Positions 17,906 to 26,692 of a DNA stretch of 64,000 nt are shown here, piece after piece (position 1 is the first letter of the stretch; every line of letters begins with the position of its first letter). Below the pieces are notes generated by a model. It was not told where the DNA came from, ran no database searches, and saw only the letters and a program-made list of their open reading frames with translations. The stretch is from Halarcobacter bivalviorum (lineage in GTDB: Bacteria; Campylobacterota; Campylobacteria; Campylobacterales; Arcobacteraceae), in the NCBI RefSeq assembly GCF_003346815.1, contig NZ_CP031217.1, forward strand, positions 1,736,001 to 1,800,000, in the 5' to 3' direction. A program made the position numbers and the translations under genes.

Positions 17906-19144
17906 TTATTCCTCATCTTCACTGTGAACTGTTCTTTTCCCTGCAACTGCACTTGCAACTGCATGTACACCAATACCAATTGTTGTTGCTGTTAATAATC
18001 CTAAACCAAACTCATCAACAGTTTTTTCTACTCCACCAGTAGGAGCTTTAATATTTGCATCTGCCATTGGTCTTTCATATGCATATTTATCCCAGAAATC
18101 TGGTTCAGAACATCCAATACATCCACGTCCAACACCAATAGGCCAGTTCGCACCTTCGTTATATCTAATAATTGAACAGTTATTAAATGTCATAGGCCCT
18201 TTACAACCTACTTTATATAAACAGAAATTATTTTGAGCTCCAATATCTCCCCACTCTTCAACAAATTCACCAGCATCAAAGTGAGCTCTTCTTTCACAAT
18301 TATCATGGATTCTATAACCAAAAGCAAATTTTGGTCTAAGAAGTGAATCTAGTTCTGGAACTTGACCTGTTAATACATAATGTAAAACTACACCAACCAT
18401 ATTTGCAGGATTTGCGGGACAAGCAGGAATATTAATAACAGGTTTACCTTTTACTAAATCCATTACACCAACTGCACCTGTTGGATTTGGAGCTGCTGCA
18501 GGAACACCTCCATAAGTTGCACATGTACCAACTGCTACAACTGCTGCTGCATCTTTTGATAATCTAGCTAAATGCTCTTGGAAAGTCTCTCCACTAGGAC
18601 CAATAGTTCCATATTGACCATTTAATGCTGTCGGGATAGCTCCCTCAACAAATAATAGATACTTTCCTTTGAAATGATGCATTGCATCTTCTAATTGATG
18701 CTCTGCTTGATGTCCTGAAGCTGCCATTAAAGTATGGTGAAACTCTAATGAAAGAACATCAAAAAGTAAATCATCTACAGTAGGAGTAGAAGACCTTAAA
18801 ATAGCTTCTGAATTACCAGCACAGTCTTGTAATTCAATCCAAATTACAGGAACTCTATTCATAAGCTCAGTTGCTTCAGCAACTAAAGGAGTAAACATAG
18901 GAGGTAACATAAGTGTTGCAGTTGTAGCACTTGCCCACTTCATAAAATCTCTTCTGTTTACACCTTCACTCTCCACTACTTCCATCATATCGATATCTTT
19001 TAGTGCAGGTTGTGCTCTTAATGCTTTAAGTCTCTCTTTTGCCTTTTCAAAAAGCGAGTTGTAATAAGCATCACCTTTGTTTGTATCAATTCTTGCAGAA
19101 TTCTGGGTAAAAACTTTTTTTACCATCTCTTGAGAATCAACCAT
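17906..19144 (-). CDS. hydA: [NiFe] hydrogenase small subunit with TAT signal, copy 2; variant proximal cluster
   Basis: 412 aa. The twin-arginine signal is NRRDFMKW (Arg64-Arg65). Three proximal-cluster Cys are present: Cys108 in DCAGNSEA, then GTCATYGG and IPACPANP. The fourth canonical Cys (CxxC, Cys98 in HydA1) is Asn111 here. This predicts an altered proximal cluster, either [3Fe-4S] or a [4Fe-4S] with a non-Cys ligand. Medial and distal ligands (DNCERRAHFD, YKVGCKGP, NNCS, GCIGCSEPDFWD) are intact, and a C-terminal hydrophobic anchor follows. The start ATG has a strong SD (AAGGAGAGG). The promoter and operator lie immediately upstream. Confidence 0.95.
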   Translation of the reverse strand: MVDSQEMVKKVFTQNSARIDTNKGDAYYNSLFEKAKERLKALRAQPALKDIDMMEVVESEGVNRRDFMKWASATTATLMLPPMFTPLVAEATELMNRVPVIWIELQDCAGNSEAILRSSTPTVDDLLFDVLSLEFHHTLMAASGHQAEHQLEDAMHHFKGKYLLFVEGAIPTALNGQYGTIGPSGETFQEHLARLSKDAAAVVAVGTCATYGGVPAAAPNPTGAVGVMDLVKGKPVINIPACPANPANMVGVVLHYVLTGQVPELDSLLRPKFAFGYRIHDNCERRAHFDAGEFVEEWGDIGAQNNFCLYKVGCKGPMTFNNCSIIRYNEGANWPIGVGRGCIGCSEPDFWDKYAYERPMADANIKAPTGGVEKTVDEFGLGLLTATTIGIGVHAVASAVAGKRTVHSEDEE

Positions 19145-19164
19145 TTCCTCTCCTTTTTACTTAT

Positions 19165-19192
19165 TAAATGAACATTCATTTATCTCATTATA
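19165..19192 (-). promoter_or_regulatory. hydA2 promoter (-10) overlapped by a palindromic operator
   Basis: TAAATGAACATTCATTTA (19165-19182) is palindromic except for its two central bases. It lies 4 bp downstream of a perfect minus-strand -10 box, TATAAT (19187-19192). The predicted transcription start, about 19180, is inside the palindrome, so a bound repressor would block initiation. Same motif as at hydA1 and tetR. Confidence 0.65.
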
Positions 19193-19322
19193 AACTTAAC
19201 TTTTTCTTACTTAATGTCAAATTACTAAAAATAACAATTTCTTATAATAACGTAGCATGAGCGTAGCATTGAAAAATAAGACAATCTTTTTAAAGGGAAA
19301 TTTAAGAAAGCTAAGTTCTAAA

Positions 19323-19341
19323 ACTACATAAGATATGTAGT
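19323..19341. terminator. Hairpin in the hupV-hydA2 intergenic region
   Basis: ACTACATA and TATGTAGT form a perfect 8-bp stem with a 3-nt loop. It lies about 50 bp beyond the hupV stop and could end the tetR-hupU-hupV transcript, although the minus-strand T-tract is weak. The gap also has a direct repeat, CGTAGCAT at 19251 and 19262, with no known meaning. Confidence 0.4.
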
Positions 19342-19392
19342 CTTTAAAGTTTTTTTTATTTTTTCAAGATTTGTTTCTAAATGAAACAAAAA

Positions 19393-20748
19393 TTAGTGAG
19401 TAGTACAAACAGAGCAAACATCAAAACTTCGTAAAATAAGTTTTGCTTTTTCTATAGAGTTTGTTCCTATTATTGCTTTTTGCGAAGTTGAAAGTTTTCC
19501 ATCTATACCAGGACCTAAATTCCAAACAGTAGGAGTAATAACATCATATTTAGATATTTTTCCATCTTCAATTTCTACTTCATGATATAGTGAACCTCGA
19601 CAAGCTTCAACTGCAACTTCTGCTAATCCATGTTTAAACTCATTTATAGAAATCTTAGGTTTGATAAAAGAATCTTCACTTATATCAACTCTTTTTATTA
19701 ATTCTTTTGTTTTTTTAAGTAAAAAACCAAGTTCATCCATTCTTGCCATTACTCTTGTAAACATCGAGTCTTTATAGTGTTTATGTACACTTGAAATAAA
19801 TTTTCTATTTTGTACTAAAGTTCTTGATAAAGGACCTGTTTCATAAAAGTTATTTGCATATAAAGCACTTTTAGACCAAGTATATGCATCTTTTGAATTT
19901 TTACTTTTATCAATATTAAAAGTGTTTAAAGAGAGTTCTTCTATATTTTCGAAATCAATATTTTTGATTAGTTTTTTATTGATTTTTCCCTCTTCAAAAG
20001 ATAAAGAACTTCCTAACACTAAATGTCTATTATATGATTTTCCTATTTTTTCAAAACCATTTTCAAAAGATAAAGTAATAAAATCTTTTAAATCTGCTTT
20101 TACTTTATAAAGGTCTTCTGCTTCATTAAAAGATAAATAGTTTTCAATTTCCATACCAACTAAATTATTTTCAAAAAACTTAATTCCATAATCAATATAA
20201 TTTTGCATAGTAGTTAAATCAAGTAAAGTAGGATCACTAACAACTCCACCAGGTATCATATATGAAGTATGAGGCCATTGACCACCAATAATAGCTAATA
20301 CTTTTATAACTTCACTTGCACAAGCAGAAGCCTCTAACCATTTTTTACCTTTTAACGCTTTATATTCTGAATAATCATTATTAGAAAACTTAACTACATC
20401 AGGCATAATAAACATATAAAACCATTTTATATGAGAATCAATAATCTCTATATTTAAGCCTACTTCTCTAAGTAATTTTGCTTTATTTGTTATAATTAAT
20501 TCTTCATTATGATTTTTATAAATTTGTTCTAAAGCTTCAACTGTTGCTTTTAAGTGAGCTTGTCCACAAATCCCACAAATTCTTGGAGTATAAACTAAAG
20601 CATCTAAAGGAGCTTTCCCTTTTAAAATATATTCAAAGCCTCTAAAATTTAAAAACTCTACTCTTACATCAGAAATTTTATTTTTTTCCCATTGACAAAC
20701 TAATTTTGCTTCACCCTCTATTCTTTCTACAATATCAACAGTTTTCAT
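19393..20748 (-). CDS. hupV: Cytoplasmic group-2 [NiFe] hydrogenase large subunit, probable H2 sensor (HupV/HoxC-like)
   Basis: 451 aa, shorter than HydB. Active-site Cys are at RICGIC (Cys58, Cys61) and DVCSVCTTH (Cys445, Cys448, His451). The protein ends at that His, so it lacks the extension that normally needs a maturation protease; this is a feature of HoxC/HupV sensor hydrogenases. Ile60 and Phe113 occupy the gas-channel positions that are Val and Leu in HydB1/HydB2. The same Val-to-Ile and Leu-to-Phe change is known in regulatory hydrogenases and linked to O2 insensitivity. The ATG overlaps the hupU stop by 4 bp. An alternative is a group-2d-like catalytic cytosolic enzyme; no partner kinase or cyclase is nearby. 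Confidence 0.85.
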   Translation of the reverse strand: MKTVDIVERIEGEAKLVCQWEKNKISDVRVEFLNFRGFEYILKGKAPLDALVYTPRICGICGQAHLKATVEALEQIYKNHNEELIITNKAKLLREVGLNIEIIDSHIKWFYMFIMPDVVKFSNNDYSEYKALKGKKWLEASACASEVIKVLAIIGGQWPHTSYMIPGGVVSDPTLLDLTTMQNYIDYGIKFFENNLVGMEIENYLSFNEAEDLYKVKADLKDFITLSFENGFEKIGKSYNRHLVLGSSLSFEEGKINKKLIKNIDFENIEELSLNTFNIDKSKNSKDAYTWSKSALYANNFYETGPLSRTLVQNRKFISSVHKHYKDSMFTRVMARMDELGFLLKKTKELIKRVDISEDSFIKPKISINEFKHGLAEVAVEACRGSLYHEVEIEDGKISKYDVITPTVWNLGPGIDGKLSTSQKAIIGTNSIEKAKLILRSFDVCSVCTTH

Positions 20749-21647
20749 TTAATAATTCTTTCATGTAATCTTTCAATTTTAAAAGTTTTTGCAACTCCAG
20801 CAAGAGATAGATATGCTCTTTTACTAACACCAATTGGTACTTGGTCAGGAATACCTATATTCTTTTTTGTTTCCAACATATTATCCCTTGGGAAATCAAA
20901 CTCTGTACAACCAATACAAGGCATTCCTGCTCTTGTTTTAGTATTTACATCATTCCATAATACTCTATTGCAATTTGAGTGAGTCATAGGTCCTCGACAC
21001 CCTTGCTCATAAAAAAGGCAGCCCTCTTTTAATCCAAAAGATTTGGCTTCAACTTTCCATTCAAAATATTCATTTCTAGTACAACCATGATGTGCTAAAT
21101 GAGAATATATCTCTTTAGGCCTTCCTTTTTCATCAAGTCCAATTTTTTTATACTCTTTTAATGAAAATAGAGTTTGAAAAATCCATTCAGGATGTACAGG
21201 ACAGCCAGTAAGATTTATTATAGGATGAAATAAAGAAGATATCTCTTTTTTTTCTAAAGCCTCTTCTAAACCAAAAATATCACTATTTTGTTCAAATTTT
21301 TTATGAACTCCACCATAAGAAGCACATGAACCGACAGCAATTAAATATTTTGATTTTAAAACAAGCTTTTTTAAAACTTCACTTGTAGTTTGATTAGATA
21401 TTTGAAAGAAATCTTTATTTGAAGTAATTGCTCCTTCAACAAGTAAAAAGTCAATCTCTTCATTTTGTTGAAGTAACTCTTCTAATAGAAGTTCTGTAGT
21501 TAAAGAAGGATGATAAATAAGATTAAAACTATCTAAAAATAGTTTTAATCTATTTGCATTTGCACTTAAAAGTGAGTGAGTATTTCCATTGCAAGTTATA
21601 GCTTGAAGCCAAACTATTTTAGGTTTACTACACTCCCTACTCGTCAT
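20745..21647 (-). CDS. hupU: Cytoplasmic group-2 [NiFe] hydrogenase small subunit (HupU/HoxB-like)
   Basis: 300 aa, with no twin-arginine signal and no C-terminal anchor, so the pair should stay in the cytoplasm. FeS ligands visible are Cys19 in TCNGNTHS (group-2 form, Asn where group 1 has the second Cys), GSCASYGG and LTGCPVHP, then HHGCTRNEYFE, GCLFYEQGCRGP, SNCNRV and GMPCIGC. The ATG lies inside the end of the tetR gene (11-bp overlap) and its stop overlaps hupV, so the regulator and both subunits should be made together. The function is inferred as H2 detection for the regulator encoded just upstream. Confidence 0.87.
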   Translation of the reverse strand: MTSRECSKPKIVWLQAITCNGNTHSLLSANANRLKLFLDSFNLIYHPSLTTELLLEELLQQNEEIDFLLVEGAITSNKDFFQISNQTTSEVLKKLVLKSKYLIAVGSCASYGGVHKKFEQNSDIFGLEEALEKKEISSLFHPIINLTGCPVHPEWIFQTLFSLKEYKKIGLDEKGRPKEIYSHLAHHGCTRNEYFEWKVEAKSFGLKEGCLFYEQGCRGPMTHSNCNRVLWNDVNTKTRAGMPCIGCTEFDFPRDNMLETKKNIGIPDQVPIGVSKRAYLSLAGVAKTFKIERLHERIIK

Positions 21648-22227
21648 ACTTTAAAGCTCTATAGATGTTTTGGGCTACAGCATCAGAATAAGATACAATC
21701 TCTTTATCTAAAACCTTTTCTCCTGAAAGAAAAGCAAAACCACCAAGAGCACCCATAATCATAGCAAAAGCAGGGAAAAAGTCTTGTTGTCTAAACTCTT
21801 TACTCGCTGCACCTTCATCTAGTAAAATCATAACTTCTGTTACAAATTCACTTACACATAAAAAGCCTTCACAATCTTTATTAAAAACTTCTCTATTTGA
21901 TAAATAAACCCTTAAAAAATACTCAATTACTTCAGGTGATTTTTGAACATTTTCTAAATATTTTTTTGTAAATAAGAATACTTTATCTTTAGATGAAATT
22001 TGCAGTTGATTGATTTCTCTTAAATCTCTAGCTAAGATATTAGTTGAATACTTAATGGCAAACTTTGCTAACTCTTCTTTTGATTTAAAATAGTTATACA
22101 TATTCCCAACACTCATACTCATAGCTTTTGCTATATCAGGAATTGTTGTATTATAAAAACCATTTTTAGAGAACAGTAGTAAAGACTTTTCAATAATTGA
22201 ATTTTTCTTTTCTTCTTTTAAAGTCAC
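21637..22227 (-). CDS. TetR/AcrR-family transcriptional regulator, coupled to hupUV
   Basis: 196 aa. The N-terminal helix-turn-helix is typical of TetR proteins: LLLFSKNGFYNTTIPDIAKA, then MSVGNMYNYFKSKEELAK (residues about 16-55). The rest is helical and would be the ligand-binding and dimer domain. It has Cys119 and Cys124 (CEGFLC), which could sense redox state or a metal (inference). The start is GTG at 22227 with AAGGA five bases upstream. The gene overlaps hupU by 11 bp. A palindrome matching sites at hydA1 and hydA2 lies in its own promoter region, so it probably controls itself and both hydrogenase operons. Confidence 0.88.
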   Translation of the reverse strand: MTLKEEKKNSIIEKSLLLFSKNGFYNTTIPDIAKAMSMSVGNMYNYFKSKEELAKFAIKYSTNILARDLREINQLQISSKDKVFLFTKKYLENVQKSPEVIEYFLRVYLSNREVFNKDCEGFLCVSEFVTEVMILLDEGAASKEFRQQDFFPAFAMIMGALGGFAFLSGEKVLDKEIVSYSDAVAQNIYRALKYDE

Positions 22228-22286
22228 ATTGTTCCTTGGATTTAAAATTTGTTATTTTTATTATAATATGAAAAAAGTTAATAGTA

Positions 22287-22300
22287 AATGAATATTCATA
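22287..22300. promoter_or_regulatory. Palindromic operator candidate upstream of tetR
   Basis: AATGAATATTCATA contains the perfect 12-bp palindrome ATGAATATTCAT (22288-22299). It sits about 25 bp upstream of a minus-strand -10-like TATAAT (22260-22265), overlapping where the -35 element would be. Autoregulation is the likely role. Confidence 0.6.
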
Positions 22301-22318
22301 TAATATTTATATGAAAAA

Positions 22319-22349
22319 AAAAGATAAAGAGAAAATCTCTTTATCTTTT
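22319..22349 (-). terminator. Rho-independent terminator of acnB
   Basis: AAAAGATAAAGAGA and TCTCTTTATCTTTT form a perfect 14-bp stem with a 3-nt loop, followed on the minus strand by eight T residues. It is just beyond the acnB stop and separates it from tetR. Confidence 0.88.
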
Positions 22350-22355
22350 GAAGTA

Positions 22356-24932
22356 TTATCTTGAAGTAACTAATGTAGTTAAATGCTCTTTTGATACTTG
22401 GTGGAAGTTTAAGTATTTATAAACTCCATCTTTATTTTGCTCAGTAATTTTCTTAGGTACAATTTCCATGTACTCTGCAACTGTAGGAATTCTTCCTAAA
22501 AGTGCTGCAACTGCTGCAACTTCTGCAGAACCTAAATATACTTTAGAGTTTTTACCAAGTCTGTTATCAAAGTTTCTTGTAGACGTAGAGAATACAGTTG
22601 AACCCTCACTTACTTGTGCTTGGTTACCCATACATAAAGAACATCCAGGAATTTCAAGTCTCGCACCAGCTGCTGCGAATACTGCATAATATCCCTCTTC
22701 TGTTAATTGAGCTTCATCCATTTTTGTTGGAGGAGCAACCCATAATTTAGCAGGAACTTCACCCTCACCTTTTAATACTTCACCTAAAGCTCTAAATAAT
22801 CCGATATTAGTCATACAAGAACCTACGAATACTTCATCAATTTTCTTAGGTCTGTTATCATCAGCTAAAATCTCTGATAATGTAGCAACATCATCTGGAT
22901 CATTAGGACAAGCTAAAATTGGCTCTTTAATTTGATCTAAATCGATTTCAATAACTGCTTTATATTCAGCATCTGCATCTGGTTCAATTAATTCAGGGTT
23001 TGCTAACCACTCTTTCATTTTATCAGCTCTTCTTTGAAGAGTTCTTGCATCTTCATAACCCTCTTCAATCATTTTTTCAATTAATGCAATATTTGAAGAT
23101 AAGTACTCAATAATTGGCTCTTTGTTTAATTGAACAGAACAAGCTGCTGCTGATCTTTCTGCTGCTGCATCAGATAATTCAAATGCTTGCTCAACTTTAA
23201 GATCTGGTAAACCTTGAATCTCAATAATTGTACCAGCAAAAACATTCTTTTTATTTTTCTTAGGAACAGTTAATAATCCATCTTGAATTGCTTGATATGG
23301 AATTGCATTAACTAAATCTCTTAAAGTAATTCCTGGTTGCATTTTACCTTTAAATCTTACTAATACAGACTCAGGCATAGTTAAAGGCATCATTCCAGTA
23401 ACACCTGCGAAAGCAATAAGACCAGAACCTGCAGGAAAAGAGATACCAATTGGGAATCTTGTATGAGAATCTCCACCAGTACCTACTGTATCTGGTAAAC
23501 ATAATCTATTTAACCAAGAGTGAATAACACCATCACCTGGCTTAAGTGTAACACCACCTCTTGAGTTGATGAAATCTGGTAAAGTGTGTCTTAATTTAAT
23601 ATCTGCTGGTTTTGGATAAGCAGCAGTGTGACAGAATGATTGCATAACCATATCAGCACCAAAAGATAGTGCAGCAAGTTCTTTAATCTCATCTCTAGTC
23701 ATTGGTCCAGTTGTATCTTGTGACCCAACAGTAGTTGCGATTGGCTCAACATACATACCTGGTCTAACACCTTCAATTCCACAAGCTCTACCAACCATTT
23801 TTTGTGCTTGAGAGAAACCTTTTCCAGAATCTGCTGGTTGCTCAGGAGTAATAAACATATCAGATGCACTTAATCCTAATACATCTCTAGCTTTAGCAGT
23901 TAATCCTTTACCAATAATTAAAGGAATTCTTCCACCTGCTCTCATCTCATCAGTCATAGTATTTGGAGCTAATTTGAATTCAGAAACTACTTCACCATTT
24001 TTAAGAATTTGTCCTGCATATGGTTTAACGATAATTTCATCACCAGTTTCTAAAGCATCAACTGGAGCTTCGATTGGTAAACAACCTGAATCTTCTGCAG
24101 TATTGAAGAAAATTGGAGCAATAATAGAACCAATTACAACACCACCAGTTCTTTTATTTGGAACACCTGGAATATCTCTACCCATATGCCATTGAACAGA
24201 GTTAATACCAGACTTTCTTGATGAACCAGTACCAACAACATCACCAACGTATGCTAAAGGATTACCTTTTTGTCTTAACTCTTCCATTTTTTCTAATGGT
24301 TTTTCCATTCTTGATTGTAACATTGCAGTTGCGTGTAATGGAATATCAGGTCTTGTAAATGCAACAGTTGCAGGAGATAAATCATCTGTATTTGTTTCAC
24401 CTGGGATTTTATAAACAGTTAATTTAATTTCTTCTTCTAATGCTGGCTTGTTTGTGAACCATTCTGCATTTGCCCATGACTCAATAACTTCTTTTGCTTT
24501 AGCATTTCCAGCATCCATTAAATCTTTTACATCATTGAATGCATCATAAACTAAAATAGTGTTTTTTAATTGAGTAGCTGCAACTTCTGCAACTTCTTCT
24601 ACTTTTAATGCTTCAATAAGTGGAGTAACATTAAATCCACCCATCATTGTTCCTAAAATTTCAACAGCTTCAGTCTTAGAAAGAACTGAACATGTAACAT
24701 TTCCTTGAACAATGTCATTTAAAAATGCAGCTTTTACATATGCAGCATCATCAACACCTGGGTTGATTTTATTTTTAAATAAATCTAAGCAGTACTCTGC
24801 TTCTTGAACTGGGTTAGCTTTTAATAATTCAACTAACTCTGCAGTTTGCTCAGCAGTTAACGCTAATGGTGGTAATCCACCTTCGTTTAATCTCTCTTGG
24901 GTATGTGCTTTATAAGTAGCTAATAAACTCAT
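22356..24932 (-). CDS. acnB: Bifunctional aconitate hydratase 2 / 2-methylisocitrate dehydratase
   Basis: Isomerises citrate and isocitrate in the TCA cycle through a [4Fe-4S] cluster. 858 aa, the usual AcnB length. The N-terminal HEAT-like domain (about 1-160) and the swivel domain with the [13 protein letters not shown] loop come before the catalytic core. The cluster Cys are in [11 protein letters not shown] and [13 protein letters not shown] near the C terminus. [13 protein letters not shown] is a further signature. The SD AGGAG precedes the ATG. It is a single gene with a strong terminator. It belongs to central metabolism, not to the neighbouring hydrogenase genes. Confidence 0.97.
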   Translation of the reverse strand: MSLLATYKAHTQERLNEGGLPPLALTAEQTAELVELLKANPVQEAEYCLDLFKNKINPGVDDAAYVKAAFLNDIVQGNVTCSVLSKTEAVEILGTMMGGFNVTPLIEALKVEEVAEVAATQLKNTILVYDAFNDVKDLMDAGNAKAKEVIESWANAEWFTNKPALEEEIKLTVYKIPGETNTDDLSPATVAFTRPDIPLHATAMLQSRMEKPLEKMEELRQKGNPLAYVGDVVGTGSSRKSGINSVQWHMGRDIPGVPNKRTGGVVIGSIIAPIFFNTAEDSGCLPIEAPVDALETGDEIIVKPYAGQILKNGEVVSEFKLAPNTMTDEMRAGGRIPLIIGKGLTAKARDVLGLSASDMFITPEQPADSGKGFSQAQKMVGRACGIEGVRPGMYVEPIATTVGSQDTTGPMTRDEIKELAALSFGADMVMQSFCHTAAYPKPADIKLRHTLPDFINSRGGVTLKPGDGVIHSWLNRLCLPDTVGTGGDSHTRFPIGISFPAGSGLIAFAGVTGMMPLTMPESVLVRFKGKMQPGITLRDLVNAIPYQAIQDGLLTVPKKNKKNVFAGTIIEIQGLPDLKVEQAFELSDAAAERSAAACSVQLNKEPIIEYLSSNIALIEKMIEEGYEDARTLQRRADKMKEWLANPELIEPDADAEYKAVIEIDLDQIKEPILACPNDPDDVATLSEILADDNRPKKIDEVFVGSCMTNIGLFRALGEVLKGEGEVPAKLWVAPPTKMDEAQLTEEGYYAVFAAAGARLEIPGCSLCMGNQAQVSEGSTVFSTSTRNFDNRLGKNSKVYLGSAEVAAVAALLGRIPTVAEYMEIVPKKITEQNKDGVYKYLNFHQVSKEHLTTLVTSR

Positions 24933-25269
24933 ATAGATCTCCTAATAAATTTGTAGCACTAGTATAGCATAATGTTTATTTGCTTTAATGTACAATTTCT
25001 GTTAAGTAAGTTACAATTTTTTATTCTTTAAAAAAAAGTTACAAAAAGTAATAAAAAAGATATTTACTAGCCTAAGCCAAAGCCCTTTCGAACAATAGGG
25101 GAAGCTTAAAAATATTAAAATAAATAAAAAACTTTTTTTAGATTTTTATCGTGTACAATTTTTGTACATTAAAGCATTGGATTGTACATATATATTAAAT
25201 AAAAAATAATTAATAAAGTACAAAAATTTTTTATATTAAAATATAACCATTAAAAATAAAAGGATTTTT
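24933..25269. promoter_or_regulatory. Divergent promoter region between acnB and the thioesterase gene
   Basis: 337 bp without a gene. It holds a perfect inverted repeat TGTACAA-TTT-TTGTACA (25152-25168) and two further half-sites, TGTACAAT (24989-24996) and ATTGTACA (25181-25188), which look like binding sites of an unknown regulator. Bases 25073-25108 can fold as TAAGC/GCTTA around CCCT/AGGG, the only GC-richer patch here; it could be a leader structure or a small RNA. Confidence 0.5.
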
Positions 25270-25713
25270 TTGCTTAAAAAACTAGAAAACAAACTTCATG
25301 AACAAATACCTTTAACAAAATATATGCAAATGAAAATAGAAAAAATTGAAGAAAACAAATTATTTACTTCTGCACCCATTGGGCCAAATATCAATGATAA
25401 GAAAACTGCTTTTGCTGGAAGTTTAAGTACCTTAGTTACAATTTCTTCGTGGAGTGCTTGTTATTTAATTGTTGAAGAACAACTAAAATATAAAGATACA
25501 ATGATTGCAGTAATTAAAAGTGATACAGCATATAGAGCACCTGTAAAAAAAGCTTTATATTGTAAAACACTATTCCCAAATCAAAAGGAAATAGAAAGAT
25601 TAAAAGAGAAGCTTGAAACAAAAGGAAGTGGCTCGTTAAGAATTAAATCTCAAATTATAGAAGATAATAAAGTATGTGTTGATTTTGAAGGAATTTATGT
25701 AATTAAGATTTAA
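25270..25713 (+). CDS. Thioesterase-like protein (YiiD C-terminal domain type, hotdog fold)
   Basis: 147 aa. The pattern EQIPLTKYMQMKIEKIE, then APIGPNINDKKTAFAGSLSTL matches the putative thioesterase domain found at the C terminus of E. coli YiiD, here as a stand-alone protein. That suggests a hotdog-fold acyl-CoA or acyl-ACP thioesterase or a non-catalytic relative; the substrate is unknown. The start is TTG at 25270, after AAAGGA. It converges with the DMT transporter gene and overlaps it by 11 bp at the 3' end. Cytosolic, with no signal peptide. Confidence 0.75.
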   Translation: MLKKLENKLHEQIPLTKYMQMKIEKIEENKLFTSAPIGPNINDKKTAFAGSLSTLVTISSWSACYLIVEEQLKYKDTMIAVIKSDTAYRAPVKKALYCKTLFPNQKEIERLKEKLETKGSGSLRIKSQIIEDNKVCVDFEGIYVIKI

Positions 25714-26593
25714 AAAGAACTTTTTTTATCATTTTTAAATATTGTTTAGAGCTAATTAAAGAACCTAAGATAATAAAACTACAAGCTAAAGCAATTATTA
25801 TAGTCATTTCTGAAATTCCAACTAAAACTAAAAGTAATGTAGATAGTAATGGTGCTAAATAAGATAAAGAACCTAAAAGTTTTATATCTCCATTTTTTAA
25901 AGCATAATCCCATAAATAAAAAGCTCCTCCAACGGGACCTAATCCTAACATGATTGCTGAAAAAAGTTCTAAAGAATTAGGCAAATAACTTGTTTCAAAA
26001 ATTAGATGAGAAACTAATGACAAAATTGCAGTAAGAATACAAAAACCCGTAACAGCAAAAGTTGGAACATGGGTTAAAGTTTTTGAAACTACTGAATAAG
26101 ATGACCATAAAAAAGCAGCAACTAAAGCAAAACTATATCCTAAAATATATTTTGTATCAAACTCTAAACTTCCATCTTTTAAAACAAGTAAAAAAGCTCC
26201 AATAAAAGCAAGAATAGTTCCTAAAATATGAAACCATTTTAATTTTTCATTTGGTAAAAATGCAGAAAAAAGTACTATTAATAAAGGCCATAAATAATTG
26301 ATTAGATTTGCTTCAATAGCAGGTGCATTTTTTATTGCTAAAAAATAGAAAAAGTGATAACCAAAAAGACCCACTATTCCAATTAAATAAACTTTTGGAG
26401 AGATTTTTAATAACTCTTTAAAAGATTTTTTCTGTTTTTTTAATACAAAAAAACCTATAAAAGAAGCTACACTAAAAGAGATAGATAATAATAAAAAAGG
26501 TGGAATATTTCCTGAAAAAACAGTAAATAAGGCTAAAGAAGACCATAATAGTATTGTAATTAGTCCTAATATATTTCCTTTTGAGTGATTCAT
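25703..26593 (-). CDS. EamA/DMT-family membrane transporter
   Basis: 296 aa with about ten hydrophobic helices in two EamA halves (residues about 7-135 and 150-285). The helix 3-4 signature (FLAIKNAPAIEANLINYLWPLLIVL) and its echo in the second half are typical of RhaT/EamA drug-metabolite transporters. It is probably an exporter of a small metabolite or amino acid; the substrate is not predictable. The ATG at 26593 is close to the divergent protease gene. The short C terminus is basic (KQYLKMIKKVLFKS). Confidence 0.9.
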   Translation of the reverse strand: MNHSKGNILGLITILLWSSLALFTVFSGNIPPFLLLSISFSVASFIGFFVLKKQKKSFKELLKISPKVYLIGIVGLFGYHFFYFLAIKNAPAIEANLINYLWPLLIVLFSAFLPNEKLKWFHILGTILAFIGAFLLVLKDGSLEFDTKYILGYSFALVAAFLWSSYSVVSKTLTHVPTFAVTGFCILTAILSLVSHLIFETSYLPNSLELFSAIMLGLGPVGGAFYLWDYALKNGDIKLLGSLSYLAPLLSTLLLVLVGISEMTIIIALACSFIILGSLISSKQYLKMIKKVLFKS

Positions 26594-26692
26594 TCTATCT
26601 TATACTCCTCTTATACTAAAATTGGATTTTACTCTCTTATTCTTAAAATAATTTTTTTTCTGATAAAATTAAATCACAAAAAAGGAGTCACT

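Noticed and set aside
19251-19269. Direct repeat CGTAGCAT x2 in the hydA2-hupV gap as an iteron or att site
   Set aside because: Only two short copies, with no integrase or replication gene nearby.
22356-24932. acnB as part of the hydrogen-sensing cluster (reductive TCA link)
   Set aside because: A strong terminator separates it from tetR and it has its own promoter region with a different palindrome.
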